NCBI GenBank assembly: GCA_012032345.1
Contig: JAAUQI010000031.1
Coordinates: 1 to 58,933, forward strand
DNA from: Leptolyngbyaceae cyanobacterium RM1_1_2
Lineage (GTDB): Bacteria; Cyanobacteriota; Cyanobacteriia; Phormidesmidales; Phormidesmidaceae
Direction: 5' to 3'
Length of the DNA stretch: 58,933 nt
Positions within the stretch are counted from its first letter, which is position 1. Each line of letters starts with the position of its first letter. The position numbers and the translations under genes are program-made. Below, one piece after another: positions 48,482 through 56,965 of this stretch. The notes beneath the pieces are model-generated. The model ran no database searches, was not told the origin of the DNA, and was given only the letters and a program-made list of their open reading frames with translations.

Positions 48482-49168
48482 TGCGCGACCTAACGTAGAC
48501 AGCACCATTTCAAACAACTCATTTGCATTATTCGTACATCCGATAGCACCATGACGACGTGATTCTGCAACATGTTCTGGATTCCTTGAACTGGCATAAA
48601 TGATGAACGGAGTTTGGTCGCCACTAGACCGTAGCTGATCGAGGAGCGTATAGCCTGCATGGGTATCAGGAGGTCGTCCCATATCAGAGATGATAGCGTC
48701 AAATCTTTGTCGAGAAATTTTCTTCAGTGCTTCCTCTGTCGATGTTGCCAGTACGAAATTAACACCCAAAGCCTCAAGTGCTTGACGTTCATAAATATTG
48801 TTGTTGGGGCAATCGTCAACCCACAATACTGTTGACCTACTTGCACGTCTGATAACGCGAGGTGTAACGACTTCAGAAACAATATCTGCGGCTATTTTTG
48901 CTTCTTTTGCAGCACTCTCACGATTTGTATCTCCATCAGAACGAGACGCTGCTGCCGCCGCCAAAGCAGCAGAAACTTCAGCCTGTTTTCTTTTTAAAGA
49001 AGCCTCAAATCCAGCTCCCTTCAGGGATAACTCACCCAAACTTGAAAAGAAATCACGCAAGTCTCGACCAAATCGGATCAGAATAAACAGAAGCACTGCT
49101 GGCCAGATAAGGACATTTAGCAGTTTTGTAACGGCATCAAGCAGCTTAACAATATTGTCAACGCTCAC
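48476..49168 (-). CDS. Membrane-anchored receiver-domain protein
   Basis: 230 aa, GTG start. One N-terminal helix (LLNVLIWPAVLLFILIRFG), an Ala-rich coiled coil (EASLKRKQAEVSAALAAAAA), then a receiver domain: STVLWVDDCPNNN (acid pair), FDAIISDMGRPP (phospho-acceptor Asp) and FIIYASSRN (Ser). The conserved Lys of the final strand is replaced by Asn (GAIGCTNNANEL), so phosphorylation signalling may be altered. No output domain is present. It may receive a phosphoryl group or act as a phosphate-independent sensor at the membrane. Sole gene of cassette 5. Confidence 0.8.
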   Translation of the reverse strand: MSVDNIVKLLDAVTKLLNVLIWPAVLLFILIRFGRDLRDFFSSLGELSLKGAGFEASLKRKQAEVSAALAAAAASRSDGDTNRESAAKEAKIAADIVSEVVTPRVIRRASRSTVLWVDDCPNNNIYERQALEALGVNFVLATSTEEALKKISRQRFDAIISDMGRPPDTHAGYTLLDQLRSSGDQTPFIIYASSRNPEHVAESRRHGAIGCTNNANELFEMVLSTLGRAV

Positions 49169-49254
49169 TGTTTACCCAATTAGAATTTGAGATTTACTTT
49201 AACATCAAACACCAACAGATAACCTCTCGGTACGCCCCCACAGAGGACTCAGCC

Positions 49255-49341
49255 GTATAACGGCGAAGTTGTGCGGCGGCAAATAAACTTGAACTCTCAA
49301 CAGATAACCTCTGTTCCGTCCGCACCAACGCAGTGTTAGCT
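49255..49341 (-). repeat. attC site 8
   Basis: Arms GTTGTGCGG and CCGCACCAAC, cores GTATAAC and GTTAGCT. The unusual core GTTATAC opens cassette 5 and matches the R'' of attC7, a strong sign that both belong to the same unit. Confidence 0.9.
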
Positions 49342-49359
49342 GGCTGGCAAGCACAGTAC

Positions 49360-49824
49360 TCAATCTTTGCACGGATCATCTGCTGGGGGATGCAATCCGG
49401 TCTGTATCCAAAACCGCCTTGTTTCTTGAGTGGAATCTTCCTCTGGATAACGAGTATCGTTCAAATCAAGCCGAAGGCAGGTTGCGCGACCAATTGATGT
49501 AGTTCCTTCTATAACAACGCCTTGATTTAGCCAGACAAATTGCTCCGCCCACTTATACTGGCGAGGATTAAAAATAGGAACAATTTCCTGAGTTTCTGGA
49601 TCAACACCAGCTACAAAGTTGTATCGCCTCTCATTACAGCGACGGCAGGCAAGTGCGAGATTATCAGGTTCATCAGAACCACCCAAAGATTTTGGAATAA
49701 CATGGTCAATAGTAAATCGATTGGCACTCAACCGCTCCGGTGAATGGCAATACTCGCAGACATATTTGGCACGCTCTCGAATCGCTTGCCTAAGTCCATC
49801 ACTGATTGATATTCTGAGCTGCAA
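49360..49824 (-). CDS. HNH endonuclease
   Basis: 154 aa. A zinc-bound HNH finger: ERAKYVCEYCHSPERL, FTIDHVIPKSLGGSDEPDNL with the catalytic DH and N, and ALACRRCNERRYN (second CxxC). The C-terminal part (FVWLNQGVVIEGTTSIGRAT) resembles the widespread McrA-like HNH family that reads modified DNA or acts in defence. It ends cassette 4 near attC8 and follows an Mrr-type gene. Confidence 0.88.
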   Translation of the reverse strand: MQLRISISDGLRQAIRERAKYVCEYCHSPERLSANRFTIDHVIPKSLGGSDEPDNLALACRRCNERRYNFVAGVDPETQEIVPIFNPRQYKWAEQFVWLNQGVVIEGTTSIGRATCLRLDLNDTRYPEEDSTQETRRFWIQTGLHPPADDPCKD

Positions 49825-50041
49825 GCATAGCGTTTATATGAGTGAAAATACGATCTAACTCTCCGATCACATCCAATTCGGCAATATCATCAGAAGTCAT
49901 TTGGTCAGCCTTTTTCTTTTCTAATAGGCTCTCCATTCGCAGTTGCAGTGACTCACTAAATTTGAATAGGTTCCAGTCGTCAATCTTTTCAAGTTGGATC
50001 TCATGAATCAGCGAAGACGGCCTATTAAGAGTTGTAGTCAT
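49799..50041 (-). CDS. Small helical hypothetical protein
   Basis: 80 aa. ATG 50041 is chosen (MTTTLNRPSSLIHEIQLEKI) with a GGTGAG ribosome site 7 nt upstream; a longer frame is rejected because it overlaps mrr without a start signal. Mostly alpha-helical (QLRMESLLEKKKADQMTSDD). It overlaps the HNH gene by 26 nt. Such small partners between nuclease genes may be immunity or regulatory proteins; nothing more can be said. Confidence 0.55.
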   Translation of the reverse strand: MTTTLNRPSSLIHEIQLEKIDDWNLFKFSESLQLRMESLLEKKKADQMTSDDIAELDVIGELDRIFTHINAMLAAQNINQ

Positions 50042-50057
50042 ATTAATACTCACCACA

Positions 50058-50918
50058 TTAGATTTTAGTGAACCAGTCAGTGTTGACTTCAACGGATTCG
50101 ATCATTGTTATCTTCACACCCAGCCCTAACTCTTTCAACCGCTGAATCAATTGCTCACCGTCTATCAAGTCAATAGGTGGCGCGCCATCTCTAGTGGCTT
50201 CTTTGATGGCATCTCTAGTGAACGTACCCGTTGTGATCAGTAATCCCTTATCAGTGCGTCCTTGCATGGCTCCTCGAAAATCCCGAATCTGGCTCGCTGT
50301 AACTGATCCTTGATAGCGCTTGCACTGAAAAAGCACATGAAAACTCAGAAACCCGTTAATTCTGGCGATACCCACTCCATCAATGCCACCATCACCAGAT
50401 TTGCCTGTAACTTGCACCTGAATGAAACCGGACTCCCGTAGCAAGCGTTGAGCCAGTCGCTCAAAAGCATTCGGATCTAGCGATAACAACATTCGATGAA
50501 GCTGCTGCTGCCATGCAAGTTCGTCTGATGTTTCTATGGCTTCAGAAGGCTCATCAGAAGGCTCTGAGACAATCGATTTCTTTTTATCAACGTCTCGAAC
50601 CGCCTTCACAATTTCTCTTGCATCAAGATTATCGGGATTAACAGAAGTTGAGGCTAATGACCAGACTCCTCGCGCTGAGTTTTCTAGGAGACCATACTTT
50701 TTAAGGTAGGTGCGACTCCAGGCCAGTCGATATTCAACCTCACTTTGAGATGTACTGCCATGGGTGATTTCCAAAACCTGATCAGGAAGATTAAGAAGTT
50801 GCACGACTTGCTCATAGATTTCTTCAATTGTTCCAGACCCTCCTAGGGTTTGTAAGGCTTGAATTGTAGGAATGAGCATTGAATCGAAGGTTGGAACTGA
50901 AGACACTGATCGCTTCAT
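50058..50918 (-). CDS. Mrr-type restriction endonuclease
   Basis: 286 aa. N-terminal winged-helix Mrr_N region (MLIPTIQALQTLGGSGTIEE). C-terminal PD-(D/E)XK Mrr nuclease: FERLAQRLLRESGFIQVQVT, GKSGDGGIDGVG with the Asp, and FHVLFQCKRYQGSVTASQIR with the QxK pair. It cuts methylated DNA in type IV-like fashion. The family is coupled here to an HNH gene in one cassette. Confidence 0.93.
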   Translation of the reverse strand: MKRSVSSVPTFDSMLIPTIQALQTLGGSGTIEEIYEQVVQLLNLPDQVLEITHGSTSQSEVEYRLAWSRTYLKKYGLLENSARGVWSLASTSVNPDNLDAREIVKAVRDVDKKKSIVSEPSDEPSEAIETSDELAWQQQLHRMLLSLDPNAFERLAQRLLRESGFIQVQVTGKSGDGGIDGVGIARINGFLSFHVLFQCKRYQGSVTASQIRDFRGAMQGRTDKGLLITTGTFTRDAIKEATRDGAPPIDLIDGEQLIQRLKELGLGVKITMIESVEVNTDWFTKI

Positions 50919-51051
50919 GCAGAATTGCTAGTCCTTCTCTGAAAATACTATCTACTAAATATTAGCGTTGTATAGAATGCCAAGTCAGTTTGCACCTCAT
51001 TGCTCCTTCACAGATGATCTAGGCAAACTGCTCAGGTTTGGAAACGAAGCC

Positions 51052-51137
51052 AGCTAACGGTAAAGTGCAGCGGCGGCAGACCATCTTAAACTCAATACCA
51101 GTAGCTCTCGACCGTCCGCTGCCACGCAGTGTTAGCT
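51052..51137 (-). repeat. attC site 9
   Basis: Arms GTGCAGCGG and CCGTCCGCTGC, identical outer cores AGCTAAC/GTTAGCT. Cassette 4 begins GTTAGCTGGCT, matching the R'' of attC8 over 11 nt. Confidence 0.9.
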
Positions 51138-51179
51138 GGCTTTCTCCACAGACTACCTCGGCTTATCTTTCACCGAATA

Positions 51180-51668
51180 CTAAGGCTCTTGAGCAAGGGC
51201 TAAGATCCTCTGGTATAGCTGGGGGCTGACACGAAAACCAGCTTGGTCGATCAAGGCATCCATAACGGGTTGAACTTGAAGGATGAGGCTTCTTTGTTTA
51301 GCCACGAGCAGAATACCCAAGATACCAATGATAGACAGCCCAAGTCGAATAGCTTCTTGTCGTCCCAAGCGTTCATCAATGAGCAAATCATCGGCTTGTA
51401 GCTCAAATGCCAACGCAATGGCATTGGCTTCTCCGGCATCTAGTCCTCGGTCTTGTTGAAGTTGGTCAGCAAGTTCGGAGTTGGTGAGGGGTTGGGTTTG
51501 AATCCAGGTCAGTTGGAGAATGGCTAAGATGGCAGGGTTGCTGGCGGCTGCGAGTTCGCTAGCAACAACGTCAGGAATGATCACCGTTTGGTAAATGGCT
51601 TCTAGCAACCAGAGGTGATCGACAATGGCAAGATTGGAAAGGGCAGAGGTATCGCTGACGACGATCAT
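51180..51668 (-). CDS. DUF3368 PIN-domain toxin
   Basis: 162 aa. PIN-fold acidic residues: IVVSDTSALSNLA, ASELAAASNPAI, GEANAIALAFE and DDLLIDERLGRQ. It starts at ATG 51668, overlapping the upstream antitoxin stop (ATGA), and is likely an RNase toxin. DUF3368 proteins pair with UPF0175 proteins, as seen here. Confidence 0.88.
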   Translation of the reverse strand: MIVVSDTSALSNLAIVDHLWLLEAIYQTVIIPDVVASELAAASNPAILAILQLTWIQTQPLTNSELADQLQQDRGLDAGEANAIALAFELQADDLLIDERLGRQEAIRLGLSIIGILGILLVAKQRSLILQVQPVMDALIDQAGFRVSPQLYQRILALAQEP

Positions 51669-51904
51669 AGCCAACCCCGATCGCGCAGGTGCTGAACATC
51701 CTGCTCAATGTCTTCCACATCGTAGTGAACACAGATACCGCGCTCTGCAAGCAGTTTTTGAAAGTCCATAATGTAAATTCCTGCTATTTTGCTGGCTCTA
51801 CCAAGACTGATATGGTTTTGCTGAAAGAGCGCGATCGCAACTTCTCGTCGCAGGTCTGATTCTGTGAGGGATAGATTGTCAGGTAGGTCAATAGTAATTT
51901 GCAT
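51665..51904 (-). CDS. UPF0175 family antitoxin
   Basis: 79 aa. Short N-terminal beta-strand region (MQITIDLPDNLSLTESDLR), helix-turn-helix-like segment (QNHISLGRASKIAGIYIMDF) and acidic C-terminus. Matches UPF0175, the usual antitoxin of DUF3368 PIN toxins. It is encoded directly before the toxin. Confidence 0.88.
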   Translation of the reverse strand: MQITIDLPDNLSLTESDLRREVAIALFQQNHISLGRASKIAGIYIMDFQKLLAERGICVHYDVEDIEQDVQHLRDRGWL

Positions 51905-52032
51905 GATTCAAGTTCCTGGGTCAGAGGTTTTGCTAATTTTATCGAGGTAGGTCAGAGTTCCTTTGCCTATACGCTGTCTTCGAGATTGCGTCAAAAAATT
52001 AAAATAGTCCTCAAGTTACATAACCAGCCTCC

Positions 52033-54710
52033 CTAGAATTTTCGAGAATCTTGTTTCATCTGAGCAAAGTGTTCCATCAGCGATGAATGGACAAAGATAT
52101 AGCCACCACCAACTTTTTGAAGAAATGATCGCTCGGTTGCCCAGTCAAGAAAACGAGAATAGTTATAAGGGATTTTTCCAGTTTTATTGAGAATTAGGCG
52201 CAAAATAAAATGCTGAATAGCGGATGCTCCTCCATAGAAGAGCCAGCCGAGATACAAACCAATCAAGCTACATATCAAGCCAGTTTTCACAAAAATATTG
52301 ATATCAATAAACTCAGCAATCCCATTTGTACTGTTTAGCAGATCACTTAGATAGATTATGCATAAGAAGGAAAGGATGAGGCATTGACCAACTAACACAC
52401 CTGTCAATCCACCAACGAAGCCCCCAATTATGGAGTTATTCAGGGATCTCCAAACACCTTGATTTGGCTCTATTTTTCTCTCTAATTTTGAAATACTGAT
52501 TCCCATGAAAGGTGAAATAGCGGTAAAAATAGTCCATATGAAAGGCAAAAAGATTGGCAGAGTAACTATGTACAGTAAAGTCATTAAAATTGGATGAACC
52601 AATATGTACCGATCACTAGAGGCATAATATCCTCTAAATTCATGATACTGATCACTGATTCTAAAGGGATAAATCAAACTATCAACCAACCATTTTCCTA
52701 CATCTTTCGGCGACCAACTCAATACTTCGACAGTCGCAATCTTTTGTTCCTTGAGATTTTTGTCTTCCTCATAAATGTAGGCAGTGAAATAGGATGAAAA
52801 TAAAATAAACATCACAAAAGCAAAAAGCATATCACCCAAATCTCCAAACTTAAGAGATTCCGGAAACATGAATACTCCAACAACGTGGGCTAAAGGGAAA
52901 GGTATTAGGAAAATATAAGTATAGAGTGACAAAAAACCATATACATACTTTTGCTTTGAATTTTGAAGGCAATCAGGCTGTAATGTTTCAATCAAAAATA
53001 TTTTCGATGATTTTTTCATTCCTTTCGCCAGCCAAATCAACCAGTTCATCGCCTGTTGTCTTGAATAGTATGAAGTTCCCTTTGTTCGTCCCCAAACTTT
53101 CTGAACATAGGTATCCCACAAACGCTCCCAAAGCTTTTCTGAATCTAGATAAAGCAGTTCATCAACAGATCCCCCCCTGTAGGCGAGAATCATGACATCA
53201 AGCATTAAAGGTGTCCTGGCGATAGTTTGAAGAACTAGGTCTGTATAGAACGCTGACCTGATTCCTTCTAAACCTGTTACTTGATTCAAATAACTTTCAA
53301 CTTGTTCTAAGCTTAGTGAATTGATGAAAACTTTGTCATGTTGAAAATCGAACTGAGTAGTAAGTCTTTCATAACTATCGATGCGATTACAGATAACAAT
53401 ATCAACCAGACTATATTGCCGCTTAAACTCATTAATCGCTTCAATACAAAGCTCTTGATTTTGTTTGTCGAAAATCTCATTCAAGCCGTCGAGTAACAAA
53501 AATAGTCTTTGCTCTCCTAGCCATGTTCTGCTGATTGATGGAGAAAACCCATAAGGTGATTTGTTCAGTTCTTTTACTAGCCAATCAGCAAGAGGCTGTC
53601 TTGACCAGGAAGAGAGGCTAAAACAACTGGAATCGGTAGGCTTATATCTTGCTCAGCCCTGCTAAGCAGATCTCTTGTCAGTTCCAATAAGATTGTTGTT
53701 TTGCCTACGCCAGATTCCCCCAAAATTAGTAAGGATCTTCCTAGTCCTAGTTGATCAAAAAATTCTTCGCTAATTTTTGCCTTTTCAGGTAACGGTTGCC
53801 GCAGTTGTTCAAAAACCTCATAGTCTAGTGAGAGTGTATTAGTACATCGCTCTAGTCCTAACTCAATTTGTACTTGATTAAAAAGTGATTGTTCTAAAAT
53901 CCCTTTGATCCAAGACTTCCTAACTCTATCTAAAAGTGCTTGTCGAAAGCGATTTTTTTCGTGAGAGCTTAACTGTTCGCTTTTAGATAAGTTGGGAGTA
54001 AATAGATCAAGAACAAAGAAGCTTCGGTTGTTCGAAACTTGAGGCTGAGCCTGGTTCTTTTCAATTGAGGAGTCAATTATGGGTTGCGCAATCAGATTTA
54101 CCCATTGTCGATCTCGCCTATGAAACGCCTGCTGGAGTTCGCGTAACTCAGGGAACTGCCCCAAAATCACACGAGTCGGAATCGCACCTCCACCCAGGTC
54201 AAAGGAGCGATCGCGGGTTTCCTTGACTATGCCACAGACCTTACCTGACTTTAGATTCAGCAATGCAGCACCGCTGATCCCTTTCTCAATTTGTGCGCCT
54301 TGCAGTTTGAGTAAGGGTGGCGTATCTCCCGTTAACCCTTCATTAACTGGACGCACGGGGGCGGCATTAGTGTAGGACTCTAAATAGCCGTAGCTATAAA
54401 GTGCTTGACCGATCGCGACTGGCTCCTCATCCAAGAGCACACATGGATGATCACGCAACAACTCAAGTAGTTCAAGGAGAGCTATATCAAGGGTTTTACC
54501 GTTGTCTGCTTTCGCCTTCACAACTGCCGATAGAGGTTGCTGCCATGCTGGACAGGAAACAGTAACCTGCAAATCAGCCGCTTTCCGCACCACATGGGCA
54601 CAGGTGAGAATTAATCCTGGAGCTACAAAAAATCCCGTCCCCCAATCCGGTTGACCTGAAAGGGAGAGTTTCACCGTACACTGTTGCAGCAGATCCTCTA
54701 ACTGGTTCAT
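52033..54710 (-). pseudogene. Trypsin-like protease/NACHT NTPase fusion with C-terminal membrane region, frameshifted
   Basis: Part 1 (53577-54710): trypsin domain with catalytic His in ILTCAHVV, Asp in LDIALLEL and Ser in EKGISGAALL, then NACHT Walker A ILGESGVGKTTILLELTRDL. Part 2 (52033-53499): Walker B LLDGLNEI, helical NACHT region, several membrane helices and the tail GGGYIFVHSSLMEHFA. Between them another frame reads FSLSSWSRQPLADWLVKELN, the expected NACHT segment, so one missing T in the T4 run (plus strand AAAA 53620-53623) breaks a single about 890-aa protein. With the upstream Trypco1 gene this forms a predicted conflict system: NTP-dependent assembly could activate the protease. 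The break may be mutation or sequencing error. Confidence 0.8.
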
Positions 54711-54713
54711 CGC

Positions 54714-55034
54714 CTACTCTTTTGGCTGACTCTCCCACTCCAGTGTAATCTCTAAATTTCCTTTACCAGAGCCTTTGACTATCACCGCTGTCAGTTGCCC
54801 TGACTCAAGCGCCAATTCCATGCCAAATTTCACCGTCGCCTTCTTGGGTTTCACCTTCTGGATCGGAGCGGCAATCATCTGCACCACCCCCTCAATCGCA
54901 TCGGCAACGGGCTGAAACTGCTTCACATCAAACCCCACATCTTCCCGCCCCGTACTGGACACCTCAACTTTAACGACAGCCCCATTTGGAAGCTGAACTG
55001 GAACGGTATCACTGCGAGATTCTGCAAAGGTCAT
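54714..55034 (-). CDS. Trypsin-co-occurring domain (Trypco1 / CU044_2847-like) protein
   Basis: 106 aa. PVQLPNGAVVKVEVSSTGRE, FQPVADAIEGVVQMIAAPIQ and KFGMELALESGQLTAVIVKG match the Trypco1 family, known for co-occurrence with trypsin-like proteases in predicted conflict systems. It ends 3 nt before the trypsin-NACHT gene. It is probably the regulated partner or substrate of the protease. Confidence 0.85.
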   Translation of the reverse strand: MTFAESRSDTVPVQLPNGAVVKVEVSSTGREDVGFDVKQFQPVADAIEGVVQMIAAPIQKVKPKKATVKFGMELALESGQLTAVIVKGSGKGNLEITLEWESQPKE

Positions 55035-55201
55035 TTGTGATGTATTTCCTGGACTGAATGAATAGCTTAGACGAACAGTCTACTGATCTTAACCCATCGC
55101 TGCGATCGCCCTTCTACAAGCATCCTGGGCGATCTCTTCCTAAACGTTTTTGCACTGACTGATAACTTTCAAGGACGAGTGCAAGGACTCGGTGCGAAGC
55201 C

Positions 55202-55285
55202 AGCTAACGTTCCCGGTCAGCGGTTGCCCAGGTTTTGCCCCCCCCAGGCGACTTTGGTCAATCCGTTGCACCGGGGTTGTTAGCT
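55202..55285 (-). repeat. attC site 10
   Basis: Arms CCCGGTCAGCGG and CCGTTGCACCGGGG, identical inner cores AGCTAAC/GTTAGCT. Cassette 3 begins GTTAGCTGGCTT, matching the R'' of attC9 over 12 nt. Confidence 0.9.
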
Positions 55286-55506
55286 GAGCAACGCCTCCAC
55301 AATCTCGCAATACCGCCTCATCGACAACCTCCTGAAGCCTCTCGCCTCACCCCCGATCGCCTCTCACTATTGCCCCCACCCCTATCTCCTGAGCGTCTTG
55401 CAACACCACCCCAAAGCTCAAAGGACGGTCACAACCCTAATCTCCTGAGCGCTTTGGCACTCACCATCAACCTCCAAAACGAGTGTAAAAGACCTTGTGC
55501 GGAGCC
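55286..55506. other. Cassette 2, no recognisable gene
   Basis: About 220 nt between attC10 and attC11 without a convincing frame on either strand (a long plus-strand frame through both attCs is rejected). It contains a 12-nt repeat (ATCTCCTGAGCG, 55384 and 55440) and a 5' sequence related to that of cassette 3. It is a cassette with no coding role, or one carrying a regulatory RNA or promoter. Confidence 0.6.
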
Positions 55507-55593
55507 AGCTAACGTTCCCCTTCAGCGGCGGCAAGCAACCTTTGTTACACCACCAAGATCTTCGCTCCGTCCGCTGCAAGGGGGTTGTTATGC
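55507..55593 (-). repeat. attC site 11
   Basis: Arms CCCCTTCAGCGG and CCGCTGCAAGGGG, cores AGCTAAC and GTTATGC. The small MscS stop lies inside (TTA 55588-55590). Cassette 2 begins GTTAGCTG, matching the R'' of attC10. Confidence 0.9.
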
Positions 55594-56523
55594 TGCTGGC
55601 TGGTTTCCATTACTCCTCGGCTCTAGTTTGACACCAAAAGCAGGGGCAGCTACAAGTTCAAAGGTTGCAGACGCTAACTCAACCCGTCCGTCCGTCGTGT
55701 CAAGTTCTTCTAGAATTCGAGTAAAAAGTTGGTCTTTTGTGACTCGTCGCTTTTTATAGTCCACCACATATCGGACAGTGAACTCTAGCCAGTTATCATT
55801 AGCAATCAGCGCTACAAAGGGTTCGATACGAGCATCTTCAATGAGATACTTGTGGGTCATGAGACTCCACTCGGCTTTTGCAGGTGCAATGTAGCTTCCC
55901 GTCACTTCTTCTACAACTTTTTGAAGGATGGTTCTGGCGAGTCGATAATCACTACCGTGTCGAACTGGAACGACAATTTCATCCCAAACGAAGGGAAAAT
56001 CACCTGAATAGTTGAAAACAGGCTCCTTAAACACAAAGCTATTGGCAATTCTGACAATTCGCCCGTTGTAAAGATCCGCTTTGACCCAATCGCCACATTC
56101 CATCAGCGTTGTTCTCAGGGGGCTAACATCAATCACATCGCCCATTATACCGCCCAACTGAACACGATCGCCCGTCTTATAAAATTGCCCCAGGGAAATT
56201 GCAGTCCATCCTGCAAAGCTGGCGATCACTTCTTGCAGTGCAAAGGCAATCCCCGCACCAACTACCCCAAAAATTACGCTCAACTGTCTCAGATTGTCAT
56301 TAAAGACGATCACTATCAGAAGTGCGATAACTCCATAGCTGACAAACCCAAGGATCTTACGAATGCGATACCGTAAATCTGAGTCTTGAACTTGACCTGA
56401 TAATCCCTGAGCTAAAATCCTGAAAATAATCGAAATAATTAAAATACCAACGCCAACTTCAATCAACTTAACGATATTGGGATCAGCTAGCCAGCGTTGA
56501 ATTACACTCGTCAAATTTGCCAT
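55588..56523 (-). CDS. Small mechanosensitive ion channel, MscS family
   Basis: 311 aa. Three N-terminal helices with VGVGILIISIIFRILAQG and a pore helix (VFGVVGAGIAFALQEVIASF). The MscS beta domain follows: GWTAISLGQFYKTGDRVQLG, GIMGDVIDVSPLRTTLM, and a C-terminal RVIRYxx-like region. It releases solutes under hypo-osmotic stress. It ends inside attC11, third gene of cassette 1. Confidence 0.9.
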   Translation of the reverse strand: MANLTSVIQRWLADPNIVKLIEVGVGILIISIIFRILAQGLSGQVQDSDLRYRIRKILGFVSYGVIALLIVIVFNDNLRQLSVIFGVVGAGIAFALQEVIASFAGWTAISLGQFYKTGDRVQLGGIMGDVIDVSPLRTTLMECGDWVKADLYNGRIVRIANSFVFKEPVFNYSGDFPFVWDEIVVPVRHGSDYRLARTILQKVVEEVTGSYIAPAKAEWSLMTHKYLIEDARIEPFVALIANDNWLEFTVRYVVDYKKRRVTKDQLFTRILEELDTTDGRVELASATFELVAAPAFGVKLEPRSNGNQPAA

Positions 56524-56557
56524 AGATTAGTGTTTTTACCTTCTTCAAATGCGTGGT

Positions 56558-56941
56558 TTAGTATTCATGTTGCTTGCCAGGTTGATCAAGTATTGAGCTA
56601 TGTGGAACAACATTTGTCTGAGGTGAGAGTTGACCCGCTTGCAACGCAGTAAGCTGGTTTGTTGCGTCGGTCAATTTGCGATCGGCGGCTTCCAAGTCAT
56701 AAGCCTGTTCATCTACCTTGCGCTTGAGTTGAGCAATTTTTCGCATCCGTCCAATCATGGGTGGCACTGAAACCAGCAATCCAAATACCACGCCCAACGC
56801 AAAGGTAAGCAACAAGACAAGCGCCATTGACTCTTGCGCCTGCCAACCAAAGAAGCGCACCAATACAGGCGCGGCATTTTGCGAGGCAAAGATCACCGCC
56901 ACGATCCCCACCACTAACGCAAACAGCGTAAAAATTTTCAT
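56558..56941 (-). CDS. LapA (DUF1049) domain membrane protein
   Basis: 127 aa. Two close helices (FTLFALVVGIVAVIFAS with QNAAPVLVRFFGW, LVLLLTFALGVVFGLLVSV) then a coiled coil (LKRKVDEQAYDLEAADRKL). LapA-type proteins influence membrane organisation. Located between the two MscS genes, probably an accessory in the same operon. Confidence 0.85.
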   Translation of the reverse strand: MKIFTLFALVVGIVAVIFASQNAAPVLVRFFGWQAQESMALVLLLTFALGVVFGLLVSVPPMIGRMRKIAQLKRKVDEQAYDLEAADRKLTDATNQLTALQAGQLSPQTNVVPHSSILDQPGKQHEY

Positions 56942-56965
56942 CCTTGCCTCCTGCTAACGAAGTTT

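Noticed and set aside
55235-55759. 174-aa plus-strand reading frame
   Set aside because: It spans two attC sites and antisense of the small MscS gene, with Pro/Ser-rich low-complexity composition.
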